Assembly (NCBI RefSeq): GCF_030818075.1
Contig: NZ_JAUSZZ010000001.1
Span: forward strand, 558,001-622,000
DNA length: 64,000 bases
Origin: Microbacterium proteolyticum
GTDB taxonomy: Bacteria; Actinomycetota; Actinomycetes; Actinomycetales; Microbacteriaceae
Reading direction: 5' to 3'
Positions 41,808 to 49,987 of this stretch are shown here, piece by piece (within the stretch, counting starts at the first letter, position 1; each line of letters opens with the position of its first letter). Made by a program: the position numbers and the translations under genes. The notes under the pieces were generated by a model. It was not told the origin of the DNA, did no database searches, and saw nothing but the letters and a program-made list of their open reading frames with translations.

Positions 41808-42130
41808 TGAGCGTGTCCGAACTGACCCCGATGACCAAGATCGAGGTGGTCGTCGCCACCGACGACGTCGCCGACGTGACCGACCTCATGCAGTCTCTGG
41901 GCGCGCGCGGCTACACGGCGATCACCGGTGTCGCCGGGGTGGGACACCACGGCCCCCGCGGCGGTCGCCTGCTGTTCAACGACCACGACACCCTGACACT
42001 GCTGGTCACGGTGGTCGCGCCCGAGAAGGCGGACGCGATCGTCGCCGGCATCCGTCCCGTTCTCGACCACGCGTCGGGAGTGATGTTCGTCTCGCCGACC
42101 GCCGTCAGCCGCGCGGACTACTTCGCCTGA
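41807..42130 (+). CDS. PII-like regulator encoded in the dab operon
   Basis: 107 residues with a PII-like ferredoxin fold: MTKIEVVVATDDVADVTDLMQSLGARGYTAITGVAGVGHHGPRGGRL, later TLTLLVTVVAPEKADAIVAGIRPVLDHASGVMFV. The T-loop tyrosine and the full nucleotide signature of GlnB/GlnK are not evident, so it belongs with the carbon-type PII-like proteins such as SbtB or CPII, which sense adenine nucleotides or bicarbonate. It overlaps dabA upstream and the DUF6671 gene downstream (TGATG both times). It is probably the post-translational regulator of DabAB. Confidence 0.82.
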   Translation: MSVSELTPMTKIEVVVATDDVADVTDLMQSLGARGYTAITGVAGVGHHGPRGGRLLFNDHDTLTLLVTVVAPEKADAIVAGIRPVLDHASGVMFVSPTAVSRADYFA

Positions 42131-42978
42131 TGTCGCACACCATGATGTCCCGCTCGCTCGCACCGCCGTCGCTTGCTCTCGCCGGGGCGACCGTGGCTTT
42201 CGGGACCCTGCACGGCAAGGAGGAGGCCTTCGCCCCCGCGTTCGCCCGCTGGCTCGGTGCCGAGGTGCGCCCCTCGACGGCGCTCGACACCGACGCCCTG
42301 GGCACGTTCACCGGCGACATCCCGCGCCGCTTCACTCCGGAAGACGCGGCGCTGACCAAAGCCCGCGGCGCCGCCCGCGAACTCGGCACCGCCGCGGGCC
42401 TCGCGACCGAGGCGTCGTACGCGCCCGCCCTGGGCGGCTTCGGACCGATGCTGCACGAGGAACTCGCCGTCTTCGTCGACGTCGATCACGGCATCCATGT
42501 GAGTCACCGGCTCCGTCGGCACACCCACGTCACCCCGCGGCGCGTCGTGCGCAACGAGAGCGAGGCCCGCCGTTACCTCTCGCGGGCGGGGTTCCCCCAC
42601 CAGGGGGTCGTGGTCCGCACGGGCGAGGAGCTCGTCAAGGGCGTCCAGGATGCCGCCGTCATCCTCGATCGGGTGCGCCGCGGTCCCGTCGAGCTCGAGC
42701 CCGACCTGCGGGCGCACATGAATCCCGAGCGACGACGTGCCCTGCGGCGATTGTCGTGGATGCTCGCCGCGCGGCTCCGAGAGCGCTGCCCCGGGTGCGG
42801 GTGCGCGGGCTTCGGGCCCCTCGGCGTCGTGCGAGGTCTCCCGTGCGCCGCCTGCGGTGCCGCGACATCGCAGGTGCGGAAGGAGGTCGACGGCTGCCCC
42901 GCGTGCCCCGAACAGCGGGAACGTCTGCGACCCGAGCGAGCGGCCGACCCCGCGTGCTGCGATGCCTGCAATCCGTGA
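42130..42978 (+). CDS. DUF6671-type protein with C-terminal zinc-ribbon cysteines
   Basis: 282 residues. The main part (residues 12-205) resembles DUF6671: ATVAFGTLHGKEEAFAPAFARWLGAEV, then DTDALGTFTGDIPR, ALTKARGAARELG and ASYAPALGGFGPMLHEELAVFVD. The C-terminus has cysteine pairs (CPGCGC, PCAACGA, CPACPEQR, ACCDACNP), enough for two zinc knuckles. No enzyme is known for this family. The overlap with the PII-like gene puts it in the inorganic-carbon operon. Inference: an accessory or maturation factor for DabA, or a nucleotide-linked regulator. Confidence 0.65.
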   Translation: MSHTMMSRSLAPPSLALAGATVAFGTLHGKEEAFAPAFARWLGAEVRPSTALDTDALGTFTGDIPRRFTPEDAALTKARGAARELGTAAGLATEASYAPALGGFGPMLHEELAVFVDVDHGIHVSHRLRRHTHVTPRRVVRNESEARRYLSRAGFPHQGVVVRTGEELVKGVQDAAVILDRVRRGPVELEPDLRAHMNPERRRALRRLSWMLAARLRERCPGCGCAGFGPLGVVRGLPCAACGAATSQVRKEVDGCPACPEQRERLRPERAADPACCDACNP

Positions 42979-43070
42979 GGGAGTGCTCCTCGCGACCCGA
43001 GCGACAGTGGTGCGCGTCGGCTGCGACTCATCGACGCCGGGCTCGAGCAGGCCCGCGCGCGAGCGTGGCG

Positions 43071-43817
43071 CTATCGGACGAGCAGGTCGAGCGGTGCGTT
43101 GGGGAGCACGACCCAGCCCTCCCGGCGAGCGGTGTCGAGCATCTCGGATGCCGGCGGGTCGAACGATCCGAGCGCACCGGCCCGCGTCGAGAGCGCGGCG
43201 ATCACGGCGTCGAAGGCGTCCGCCTTGGCCACGGCCGCCGGGGCGAAGGGACCGAGGTCGAGCCACGGAGCGTGCTGCGCCAAAGTGTCGAGCAGGACCG
43301 CCCGCCGCGCGGCATCCACCCGGTAGCCCGTGGTGTCGAACCCCCACAGCCGCAGCGAGCCGCCCGGGTAGACCTCGAACAAGCGCCCCTCCGCCGCCCG
43401 GTCGACGGCGACGCCGGCCTCGGCGAGGCGACGCAGCAGACCCGCTCCCCGCAGGGCGGTCACACCGAGCCGGTCGGTCGAGACGCTGAGGGGCCACCGG
43501 CCGATGCGGTCCTTCACCACGTGATCGGTGTGCCGGTACACCAGGGGACGGCGCCACTGGGCATGACCCTGGACGGGCCCGAGCAGCGGTGCCGTGTCGG
43601 CGTGATGGGCCTGCACGAAGTCGACGAAGGCGTCGGGCCAGCCGAGCGGGCAGTCGACCCCGAGCCACGCATCGCCCGACGACACGGAAGCCACGATGTC
43701 GACATCCTGCACACCGACCTCGAGGCGCGTCAGGCGGGCCGAGCCGGGGGCCCAGACGATCTCGGCGAGCGCGGTGCCCGCTGCCCCCGCGGCGAGGTCG
43801 ATGCCGATGGTTCTCAT
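43071..43817 (-). CDS. DUF429 (RNase-H-like fold) protein
   Basis: 248 residues from ATG 43817 (MRTIGIDLAAGAAGTALAEIVW). The opening IGIDLA motif and VGVQDVDIV, AWLGVDCPLGWPDAFVDFV, FEVYPGGSLRLWGF and AVAKADAFDAVIAALSTRAGAL fit DUF429, predicted RNase-H-like nucleases or hydrolases of unknown substrate. Conserved Asp residues after IGID, in GVDCP and in KADAFDA would form the metal site. A TATGCT -10 box 7 nt upstream predicts a leaderless message. Confidence 0.8.
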   Translation of the reverse strand: MRTIGIDLAAGAAGTALAEIVWAPGSARLTRLEVGVQDVDIVASVSSGDAWLGVDCPLGWPDAFVDFVQAHHADTAPLLGPVQGHAQWRRPLVYRHTDHVVKDRIGRWPLSVSTDRLGVTALRGAGLLRRLAEAGVAVDRAAEGRLFEVYPGGSLRLWGFDTTGYRVDAARRAVLLDTLAQHAPWLDLGPFAPAAVAKADAFDAVIAALSTRAGALGSFDPPASEMLDTARREGWVVLPNAPLDLLVR

Positions 43818-43824
43818 CGTCCGA

Positions 43825-43830
43825 AGCATA
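43825..43830 (-). promoter_or_regulatory. -10 box TATGCT of the DUF429 gene
   Basis: TATGCT (minus strand) ends 7 nt before the ATG at 43817, the same layout as several other genes here. No strong -35 box. Confidence 0.5.
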
Positions 43831-43846
43831 GGGCGGTAGACGAGCG

Positions 43847-43881
43847 GAGGCCCGGACCGTGGCACGGACGGTCCGGGCCTC
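43847..43881 (-). terminator. 14-bp stem terminator of the MatC-type carrier operon
   Basis: Perfect inverted repeat 43847-43860 with 43868-43881 around a 7-nt loop, starting about 20 bp after the carrier's stop on the minus strand and lying upstream of the DUF429 promoter. Confidence 0.75.
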
Positions 43882-43902
43882 TCCCGGGGCGGACAGGCGG
43901 GG

Positions 43903-45249
43903 TCAGCCGCCCAGGAACGGAACCACGAAGAGCGCGATCGTGATCACCGGGCCGATCACGACCATGGAGAGACCCCAGATCGTCAGGTGCCGGTAGAGGC
44001 GCGGCCTGTCGTCCTCGTGTGCAGAGGCGACGATCGTGGCGCCGGTCGTCCCGAACGGTGCGCAGTCGACGAGCGATGCCGAGATCGCCAGCGCGTAGAT
44101 GAAGCCCGTCATCTCGAGTCCGCCGCCCGGCAGCAGCAGCGGCACGGCGAGCGGGACGAGCGCACCGATGATGCCGATCGTCGACGCGAAGGCGGACACC
44201 AGACCGGCGATGACGCACAGGACGAAGGCCGCGATCAGCGGCTCGTCGACCGAACGGGCGAACTCTCCGAGCTGATCGATGGCGCCGAGCCGCGTGAGCA
44301 CGCCGACGTAGGTGATGATGCCGCCGAGAAGCAGGATGGTGTTCCAGTCGACCTTCGCCAGCCCCTCGCGGCCGGCCTTGGGGTTGATGAAGGCCAGCAG
44401 GACAGCGAGCGTCAGCGCCACGGCACCGAGATTCAGGTCGACGTCATTCAGCGTGAGGGTGAAGAAGGCGATCACCAGGACCGGGATCGAGACGAGAGTC
44501 GCCAGTTGGTAGCCGGTCAGCTTCTGCATCGCCGTCTGCTCGAGCACGGCAGTCCCGCCGCCGGGGCGGGTCGTCAGTCCCGTGCCGCCCACACCTCCGG
44601 TCTCGCCCGTGTCGAGGTCGGCCGCGACCGTCTTGGCCGCGCGACCGCGGGAGAGGAGTTCGCGCCCGCCGAAGAGGAAGAAGGCGACGGCGACGATCAC
44701 GGTGTTGATACCGACCGAGAGGCCGAACATCAGCGCAGCGTTGTAGGGGATGCCGGCCGTGGTCGCCACGGTCAGCACGGTGATGCCGACGATGCTCGTC
44801 GGTGCGAGCGCTCCACCGACGATCGCCGAGCTCATGGCGATCCCCATCATCGTGGAGTGGATGCGGTGCTTGTGGGCGAGACTCATCGCGATCGGCACGA
44901 GGGTGAAAGCAGCGTGCGAGGTGCCGAGGCAGGCGACCAACGTTCCCACGGCGAACATGGCCCACGGGATGAGGGCGATACGGTCGCCGATCAAGCGGAC
45001 CGAGCGGTCGACCAGCCAGTCGATCGTGCCGACCGCCCGTGCGATGCCGAACAGATAGGTGATTCCGAGCAGGATCAGCAGAGCATCGACCGGGAAGCCG
45101 CCGAGGACGTCGTCGAGCGACTCTCCGACGAGGAGCACGCCGATCACGCACGCGGCGACGAGCGCGAGGGCGCCCATGTGCACGTTGCGGATGGCGGAGA
45201 TGGCGAAGACCGCGACGAGCACGATCAGGGCGATGATCTCCACGCTCAT
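43903..45249 (-). CDS. MatC/SLC13-type carboxylate permease
   Basis: 448 residues with about twelve membrane helices in two halves. It resembles the MatC_N dicarboxylate carrier and the ion-transporter superfamily: GALAPTSIVGITVLTVATTAGIP in the first half, DWNTILLLGGIITYVGVLTRLGAI and DCAPFGTTGATIVASA in the second. The central cytoplasmic loop (about 215-260) is Gly/Thr-rich. Encoded downstream of the SAF oxidoreductase gene and beside a tetronate kinase and decarboxylase, it is the likely uptake system for a four-carbon sugar acid. 79 bp separate it from that gene, so they can share one message. Confidence 0.85.
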   Translation of the reverse strand: MSVEIIALIVLVAVFAISAIRNVHMGALALVAACVIGVLLVGESLDDVLGGFPVDALLILLGITYLFGIARAVGTIDWLVDRSVRLIGDRIALIPWAMFAVGTLVACLGTSHAAFTLVPIAMSLAHKHRIHSTMMGIAMSSAIVGGALAPTSIVGITVLTVATTAGIPYNAALMFGLSVGINTVIVAVAFFLFGGRELLSRGRAAKTVAADLDTGETGGVGGTGLTTRPGGGTAVLEQTAMQKLTGYQLATLVSIPVLVIAFFTLTLNDVDLNLGAVALTLAVLLAFINPKAGREGLAKVDWNTILLLGGIITYVGVLTRLGAIDQLGEFARSVDEPLIAAFVLCVIAGLVSAFASTIGIIGALVPLAVPLLLPGGGLEMTGFIYALAISASLVDCAPFGTTGATIVASAHEDDRPRLYRHLTIWGLSMVVIGPVITIALFVVPFLGG

Positions 45250-45328
45250 GCGGTCATCCCCCGAGGCGGGGCGGAAAGGGTCTGGTCACGGTGCATCGTC
45301 GTCGATCTCCTGGGGTCGAGGGGGGAAT

Positions 45329-46690
45329 TCAGGCGCCGAGCGTGAGCCCGGAGCGATAGGCGGCGGCGACGGCATCGTGGACGCCGTCGAGGTCGTCGAA
45401 GCGGACGAGGGCGCCCGCGGCGACGGCGGTGCGCAAGCGAGCACCGGAGAGCAGGTAGTAGGGCGCGATCTCCCCGGCATCCGGGTCGACGAGAACGGGA
45501 GCCACTCCGCTGATCTCGTGATGGTGCCCCTCGACGCGGAACGACGTTCCGTCGGGAAGATCGGTCGCGGCGCGAGCCGCCAGCACGGTGTGCTGCCGCG
45601 GCTCCGGAACGACCGCTGTGTCATCGACGGCCGCCGCGATGGTGAGGGGGGTCTCGACCCCCATGAAGTGGTACGGCCAGTAGATGCACGCGTAGCGGCC
45701 GTCGCGACTCACGACATGGCCCTTGCCGCGCAAGATCTCCCAGGTGACGGCGTCGCCGGTGCGGACGATGGCGAACACGCCGCCCGCGAAGCTCGCCTCG
45801 CCGGGAAGACGCAGCATGGAGAAGACGTCGACCACACCGGTCGAAGCGAGCAGTCCGCCGTCTGCGCGCTCGGCGTAGACGTCGGCGAGCTCATCGGGAC
45901 GCACGACCGGATAGTGCATGGTCTCGACGTCGACCGTGGCGCCGCTGTACAGGGAGACGACGTTCATCTCGCACGAGTCGGCCGCGGCCGCCCGCTTGAG
46001 CCCCGCCACGGCTGCCGCCCGCGCCGCGAGGGTGGCAGGCAGGTCGTCTCCCCTGTCGAGGAGCTCGGCCAACGCAGGGGCGTGCTGCTCCACACCGTTC
46101 TGGTCGACCACACCTGTCCGGGGGTCGAAGGCGAGGTCGTACTCACCCGACTTGCCGAGGGCGACGATGTCGAAGCCCGTCGCCAGCACCCATGCCGCAA
46201 GACGCAGGAGGTTCGCGGGCTGATCTCCATCGCCGGGGAGGTACCGCACTCCCCGGGCCCGCGCGCGGGCGCTGAGGGCGACCCCGGCGACCGTCTCGAC
46301 CTCCTTGCTCACCATGACGACGTGCACACCGGCGCCGATGGCCGCGTCCGCGTACGCGTAGCCCGCATCGATACGCCCGGTCGCCTCGACGAGCACGTCG
46401 ACGTGGTGCCACGAGACGTGCGCGGCGTCGGCGACCACCGCAACACGACCCGCCTCGACCGCTGCGGCGGTATCGGCGGCATCCCCCACCGTCGTGACGC
46501 CGTCGGCGGGTACACCGAGATCGGCCAGCATGGCCCGGACGCCGTCCACGTCGGGGTCGATGAGTTGAACGGCCCGCATGTCGGGCAGGCGTCGCAGCTG
46601 ATCGAGCAGGGTGCGTCCGTATCCCCCGTTGGCGCCGGTCAGGGCGATGCGGATCGGGGCTGGACGGTGCTGTGCCGTGCTGTGGATCAC
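45329..46690 (-). CDS. Homoserine-dehydrogenase-like/SAF-domain oxidoreductase
   Basis: 453 residues from GTG 46690, with AAAGGAA as ribosome site. The N-terminal Rossmann domain has IRIALTGANGGYGRTLLDQL (dinucleotide-binding Gly motif), then DVLVEATGRIDAGYAYADAAIGAGVHVVMVSKEVE, as in homoserine dehydrogenase. The C-terminal part (about 360-440) is a SAF-type domain (PEPRQHTVLAARAATDLPDG). The family often neighbours four-carbon sugar-acid kinases and has been mis-annotated as FlgA. Inference: an NAD(P)-dependent 2-dehydrogenase acting before OtnK. It could replace the missing tetronate dehydrogenase. Confidence 0.75.
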   Translation of the reverse strand: MIHSTAQHRPAPIRIALTGANGGYGRTLLDQLRRLPDMRAVQLIDPDVDGVRAMLADLGVPADGVTTVGDAADTAAAVEAGRVAVVADAAHVSWHHVDVLVEATGRIDAGYAYADAAIGAGVHVVMVSKEVETVAGVALSARARARGVRYLPGDGDQPANLLRLAAWVLATGFDIVALGKSGEYDLAFDPRTGVVDQNGVEQHAPALAELLDRGDDLPATLAARAAAVAGLKRAAAADSCEMNVVSLYSGATVDVETMHYPVVRPDELADVYAERADGGLLASTGVVDVFSMLRLPGEASFAGGVFAIVRTGDAVTWEILRGKGHVVSRDGRYACIYWPYHFMGVETPLTIAAAVDDTAVVPEPRQHTVLAARAATDLPDGTSFRVEGHHHEISGVAPVLVDPDAGEIAPYYLLSGARLRTAVAAGALVRFDDLDGVHDAVAAAYRSGLTLGA

Positions 46691-46751
46691 CGTTGTTCCT
46701 TTGACGTCGTTCGAAGCGGGGCGAGCGTCGAACAGCTCGCGATGCTTCGCA

Positions 46752-46831
46752 ACTGTAACCGTGTCTCACAAATTGTCAAAGTATTCTCTCAAATATTCAC
46801 ATAGACTGTCATTACCCCAGGGATGAGACAC
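46752..46831. promoter_or_regulatory. Divergent control region of the tetronate cluster
   Basis: On the minus strand TTGACA (46774-46779), 16-bp spacer and TACAGT (46752-46757) drive the SAF/MatC genes. On the plus strand TAGACT (46802-46807) is a possible -10 for otnK. A perfect 8-bp inverted repeat GTGTCTCA (46761-46768) and TGAGACAC (46824-46831), 55 bp apart, flanks both promoters and could allow DNA looping by the DeoR protein. Confidence 0.55.
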
Positions 46832-46847
46832 CGACGGAGGGTCCTGC

Positions 46848-48068
46848 ATGTACATCGGAGCCATCGCCGACGACTTCACCGGAGCGACCGATCTCGCCAT
46901 CGCTCTGCGTGAGCGCGGCCTGCGCACCACCGTGGTGGTCGGCGAGCACGACATTCCCCGCGATCACGACGCCGCGGTGGTGGCGCTGAAGTCACGCACC
47001 GCGCCGGCGGGCGAGGCGGTTTCGTCGTCGCTGCGCGCACTCTCACGACTCCAGGCAGCCGGCGCAGAGCGCATCTACGTCAAGTACTGCTCGACGTTCG
47101 ACTCCACCGACGAGGGCAACATCGGTCCCGTCCTCGACGCGGTCACCGGTCGCGTCGGCGTCGACCGCACGGTCGTCGTGCCCGCTTTCCCCGCGAACGG
47201 ACGCACCGTGCGGGAGGGCCGCCTGTACGTCGGCGCAGACCTCCTGGAGGACTCGCCCATGCGGCACCATCCGCTCACGCCGATGACCAGATCACGCGTC
47301 CGCGACATTCTGAGCCCGCAGACCCGGGCCACCCTGACCGAGATCCCCCTCTCGGTGGTGCGCCGCGGCCCCGCCGCCCTCCGGGCTGAGATCGACCTCG
47401 CACCCGCGGGGTACGTCATCCCGGATGCCGTCACGGACGCCGACCTCGCCACGATCGCCGCCGCGACCCCCCACCTGCGCGTGATCTCGGGCGGTGCGGC
47501 GCTGGCCGCCGGGCTCCCGGCGCCCGCTACCTCGCGCGCGAGTGTCTTCCCGAGCGTCGGTCCCGGGCGCCTCGTGGTGTGCGGGTCGGCCTCCGCCGCG
47601 ACCCGCTCCCAGATCGCCCACGCCCGCCAGAACGGGGCGACGGCGGAACGGATCGATCTGGACGCCGCGGTCACCGAGCCGACGGTCGAGATCGCTCGCC
47701 TGTCTGCGTGGGTGCGGGCCCTTCCCGCCGAGGCTCTGCCCCTCGTGTACTCGGTCGGGGATGCCACCGATGTGCGCGTGGGCGAGAGCGACACGTCCGC
47801 CGCCGTCGAACGCGTGCTGTCGGGTCTGGTCGCCGCCGTCGTCGGGGCCGGCGACGTGCACCGCATCATCGTCGCGGGCGGAGAGACCAGCGGAGCGGTC
47901 GTGCAGGAGCTGGGCATCGCCGCACTCGAGATCGGCCCCCGTCTGGCGGCCGGCGTGTGCTGGAGCGCCGGGGTCACGGCATCCGGAATCACGGTCGCCG
48001 TGGCCCTCAAGAGCGGCAACTTCGGTGCCGACGACCTCTTCACCACCGCATGGAAGGCCCTGAAATGA
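46848..48068 (+). CDS. otnK: 3-oxo-tetronate kinase (four-carbon acid sugar kinase)
   Basis: 406 residues. DUF1537/four-carbon acid sugar kinase family: N-terminal substrate domain YIGAIADDFTGATDLAIALRERGLRTTVVVG and YVKYCSTFDSTDEGNIGPVLDAV, VVPAFPANGRTVREGRLYVG; C-terminal nucleotide domain IIVAGGETSGAVVQELGIAALEIGPRLAAGV and VAVALKSGNFGADDLF. In the known pathway OtnK phosphorylates 3-oxo-tetronate, which OtnC then decarboxylates to dihydroxyacetone phosphate. It overlaps the decarboxylase gene by 4 bp. The kinase family also covers D-threonate and erythronate kinases, so exact substrate is open, but pairing with OtnC favours OtnK. Confidence 0.85.
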   Translation: MYIGAIADDFTGATDLAIALRERGLRTTVVVGEHDIPRDHDAAVVALKSRTAPAGEAVSSSLRALSRLQAAGAERIYVKYCSTFDSTDEGNIGPVLDAVTGRVGVDRTVVVPAFPANGRTVREGRLYVGADLLEDSPMRHHPLTPMTRSRVRDILSPQTRATLTEIPLSVVRRGPAALRAEIDLAPAGYVIPDAVTDADLATIAAATPHLRVISGGAALAAGLPAPATSRASVFPSVGPGRLVVCGSASAATRSQIAHARQNGATAERIDLDAAVTEPTVEIARLSAWVRALPAEALPLVYSVGDATDVRVGESDTSAAVERVLSGLVAAVVGAGDVHRIIVAGGETSGAVVQELGIAALEIGPRLAAGVCWSAGVTASGITVAVALKSGNFGADDLFTTAWKALK

Positions 48069-48715
48069 GCGTTATCGACGATCTGATCGCTGCCGGACGC
48101 ACACTCGTCGACGCCGGTCTCAGCCCCGGCAGTTCGGGCAACGTCAGTGTGCGCGACGGCGATCGACTGCTGATGTCGGGCACCGGCACACGCCTCGGCG
48201 AGCTCACCGTTCACGACATCGCCGTCCTCGACGCGCGCGGGGTCGCGCGCAGTGCTGTGCGCCCCTCCAAGGAGGTCTCCCTGCACGTGGCGATGTACGA
48301 ACGCACCCCGGAACACACCGCGGTCGTCCACGTGCACTCGCCGTCGACGGTCGCGCTGTCGTGCCTGCAACCGTGGGCCGACCACAGCGCCGTGCCGCCG
48401 CTCACCCCCTATGCCCTCATGCGGGTCGGCCAGGTGCCGCTGCTGGACTATGTACCGCCGGGCGACCCCGCAATGGGAGACCTGATTCGCGACTGCCCCC
48501 ATCCGTTCCGTGCCGCGCTGCTGGCCAACCACGGCGCCGTCGTGGGGGGCGTCGACCTCGCGGGCGCCGTCGACAGCGCGATCGAACTCGAGGAGGCCTG
48601 TCGCATCACGCTCCTCACGCACGGGATGCCGCGTCGACTCATCGCCCCCGACCAGGTGCGGGCACTCACGGCACGTTGGGGCACCCCGTGGTCGGAACCC
48701 GCGTCGGTAAGCTGA
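48065..48715 (+). CDS. otnC: 3-oxo-tetronate 4-phosphate decarboxylase (class II aldolase family)
   Basis: 216 residues. Class II aldolase/adducin fold: LSPGSSGNVSVRDGDRLLMSGTG, HVHSPSTVALSCLQ (two zinc His), and LLANHGAVVGGVDLAGAVDSAIELEEACRI (third His and the Glu-rich helix). In the tetronate pathway it makes dihydroxyacetone phosphate and CO2 from the kinase product. Coupled to otnK by ATGA overlap and followed after 19 bp by the DeoR gene. Other aldolases in this family (fuculose-phosphate) have the same motifs; the kinase neighbour decides. Confidence 0.85.
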   Translation: MSVIDDLIAAGRTLVDAGLSPGSSGNVSVRDGDRLLMSGTGTRLGELTVHDIAVLDARGVARSAVRPSKEVSLHVAMYERTPEHTAVVHVHSPSTVALSCLQPWADHSAVPPLTPYALMRVGQVPLLDYVPPGDPAMGDLIRDCPHPFRAALLANHGAVVGGVDLAGAVDSAIELEEACRITLLTHGMPRRLIAPDQVRALTARWGTPWSEPASVS

Positions 48716-48734
48716 GCGGGACTGAAGGAACAGG

Positions 48735-49515
48735 ATGACCGACGCCTCCCCGATGATCCCCGACCAGCGGCGCGCGAGCATCGTGCAGAGCCTGCATCGC
48801 GAGCGGGTGCTGAGCTTCCGTCAGCTGAGCGACCTGCTCGGGGTCAGCCAGATGACCGTTCGGCGCGACGTCGCGGTTCTCGAGGAGCAGGGTCTGGTGC
48901 AGGCCACGACCGGTGGCGCCAAGCTCGCTCCCCGCCTGGTGTGGGAGCCGTCACGAGCCGAGAAGGCGTCGAGCGAGATCGCTGAGAAGAACCGCGATCG
49001 CCCGGGCGGCGTCGACCCTCGTACGCGACACGATGACGGTCTACCTCGACGCGGGCACGACGGCCCACGCGATGCGGCCGTTCCTGGAGCACGTGACCGA
49101 CCTGACCGTCGTGACCAACGACCTCGCGACGGTCCAGGCCTTCATCGACCATCCCCGCGCCGACCTGATCTGCGTCGGCGGACGGGTCGACCGCACGAAC
49201 CTCTCGACGATCGGGCGATTGACCCGCCTGTCCCTGGCCGAACTGTCTCTCGACCTGGCTTTCATCTCCTCCAGTTCGTGGGACCTCGGCCACGGCGTCA
49301 CCACCCCGGTGGAGGCGAAGATCGAGGCCAAGCGTGCCGCCGTCGAGGTGGCCGAACGCTCCATCCTCATCGCCGACAGCTCGAAGTACGGACGGTTCGC
49401 CAAGTACCGCGCGCTCCGCCTCGACGAGCTCGCCACGATCATCACCGACGCCACCCTGCCAGATTCTGACGCGGAAGCTCTCTCATCGGCTGGTGTCGAG
49501 GTCGTCCGCGCTTAG
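48735..49515 (+). pseudogene. DeoR-family regulator with a +1 frameshift
   Basis: The first frame gives the helix-turn-helix (RRASIVQSLHRERVLSFRQLSDLLGVSQMTVRRDVAVLEEQGLVQATTGGAKL) and runs on to SSEIAEKN. The sensor domain continues in the +1 frame as AIARAASTLVRDTMTVYLDAGTT and ends at 49515. Removing one C at about 48993 (within AACCGCG) restores a 259-codon protein of normal DeoR length. Either the gene is recently broken, the base is an assembly error, or there is programmed slippage. As otnR-like repressor, its loss would make the tetronate genes constitutive. Confidence 0.8.
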
Positions 49516-49517
49516 CC

Positions 49518-49533
49518 CGAGCGCAACCGCTCG
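49518..49533 (+). terminator. Small hairpin after the DeoR gene
   Basis: CGAGCG-CAAC-CGCTCG begins 3 bases after the stop codon. A 6-bp stem is modest; it may end the otnK-otnC-deoR message. Confidence 0.4.
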
Positions 49534-49565
49534 CCGCCCGCCACCTCACCTGGGAGGATCAGCGC

Positions 49566-49937
49566 ATGGCAGACGACGATCTCCCCGATTCGCTGGAACC
49601 GGCGACCGGCGTCCCGCCGCGCGACGAACCCCCACCGCCGCCCACGCCGAAGGGCGATCTGCGCATCGCGTCAGTCGTCGCGATCGTGACGGGCGCCGTC
49701 GTCATCGCGTGGTACCTGTTCGTCGTCACCGCGAGCACCATCTCGGAGCTCGACAACCTCGCGTGGATCCAGATCGGCATGTGGGTGCTCGCGGGGGTGT
49801 CGTTCGTGTGCGGCATCCTGAGTCTGAACGCCCGCATGGCGCGCGAGCTCGCCGCGGCCGGATTCATCGCGGGCGTCGCGGCGGGGCTGCTGTCGATCTC
49901 GATCGGCTTCTTCAGCGGGCTCGAGCTGCTGAACTGA
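49566..49937 (+). CDS. Small membrane protein, three helices, Pro-rich N-terminus
   Basis: 123 residues from ATG 49566 with GGGAGGA as ribosome site. Residues 1-32 are acidic and proline-rich (PPRDEPPPPPTPKGDL); three hydrophobic segments follow (about 33-55, 67-88, 93-118). No family recognised. The stop lies 50 bp before the AraC gene. Such proteins are common and uncharacterised in actinobacteria. Confidence 0.65.
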   Translation: MADDDLPDSLEPATGVPPRDEPPPPPTPKGDLRIASVVAIVTGAVVIAWYLFVVTASTISELDNLAWIQIGMWVLAGVSFVCGILSLNARMARELAAAGFIAGVAAGLLSISIGFFSGLELLN

Positions 49938-49987
49938 CGCGGGCGCCGGCGCGGAATAGGTGCGCTGTCCGGTGGGTTGCTGCACGC

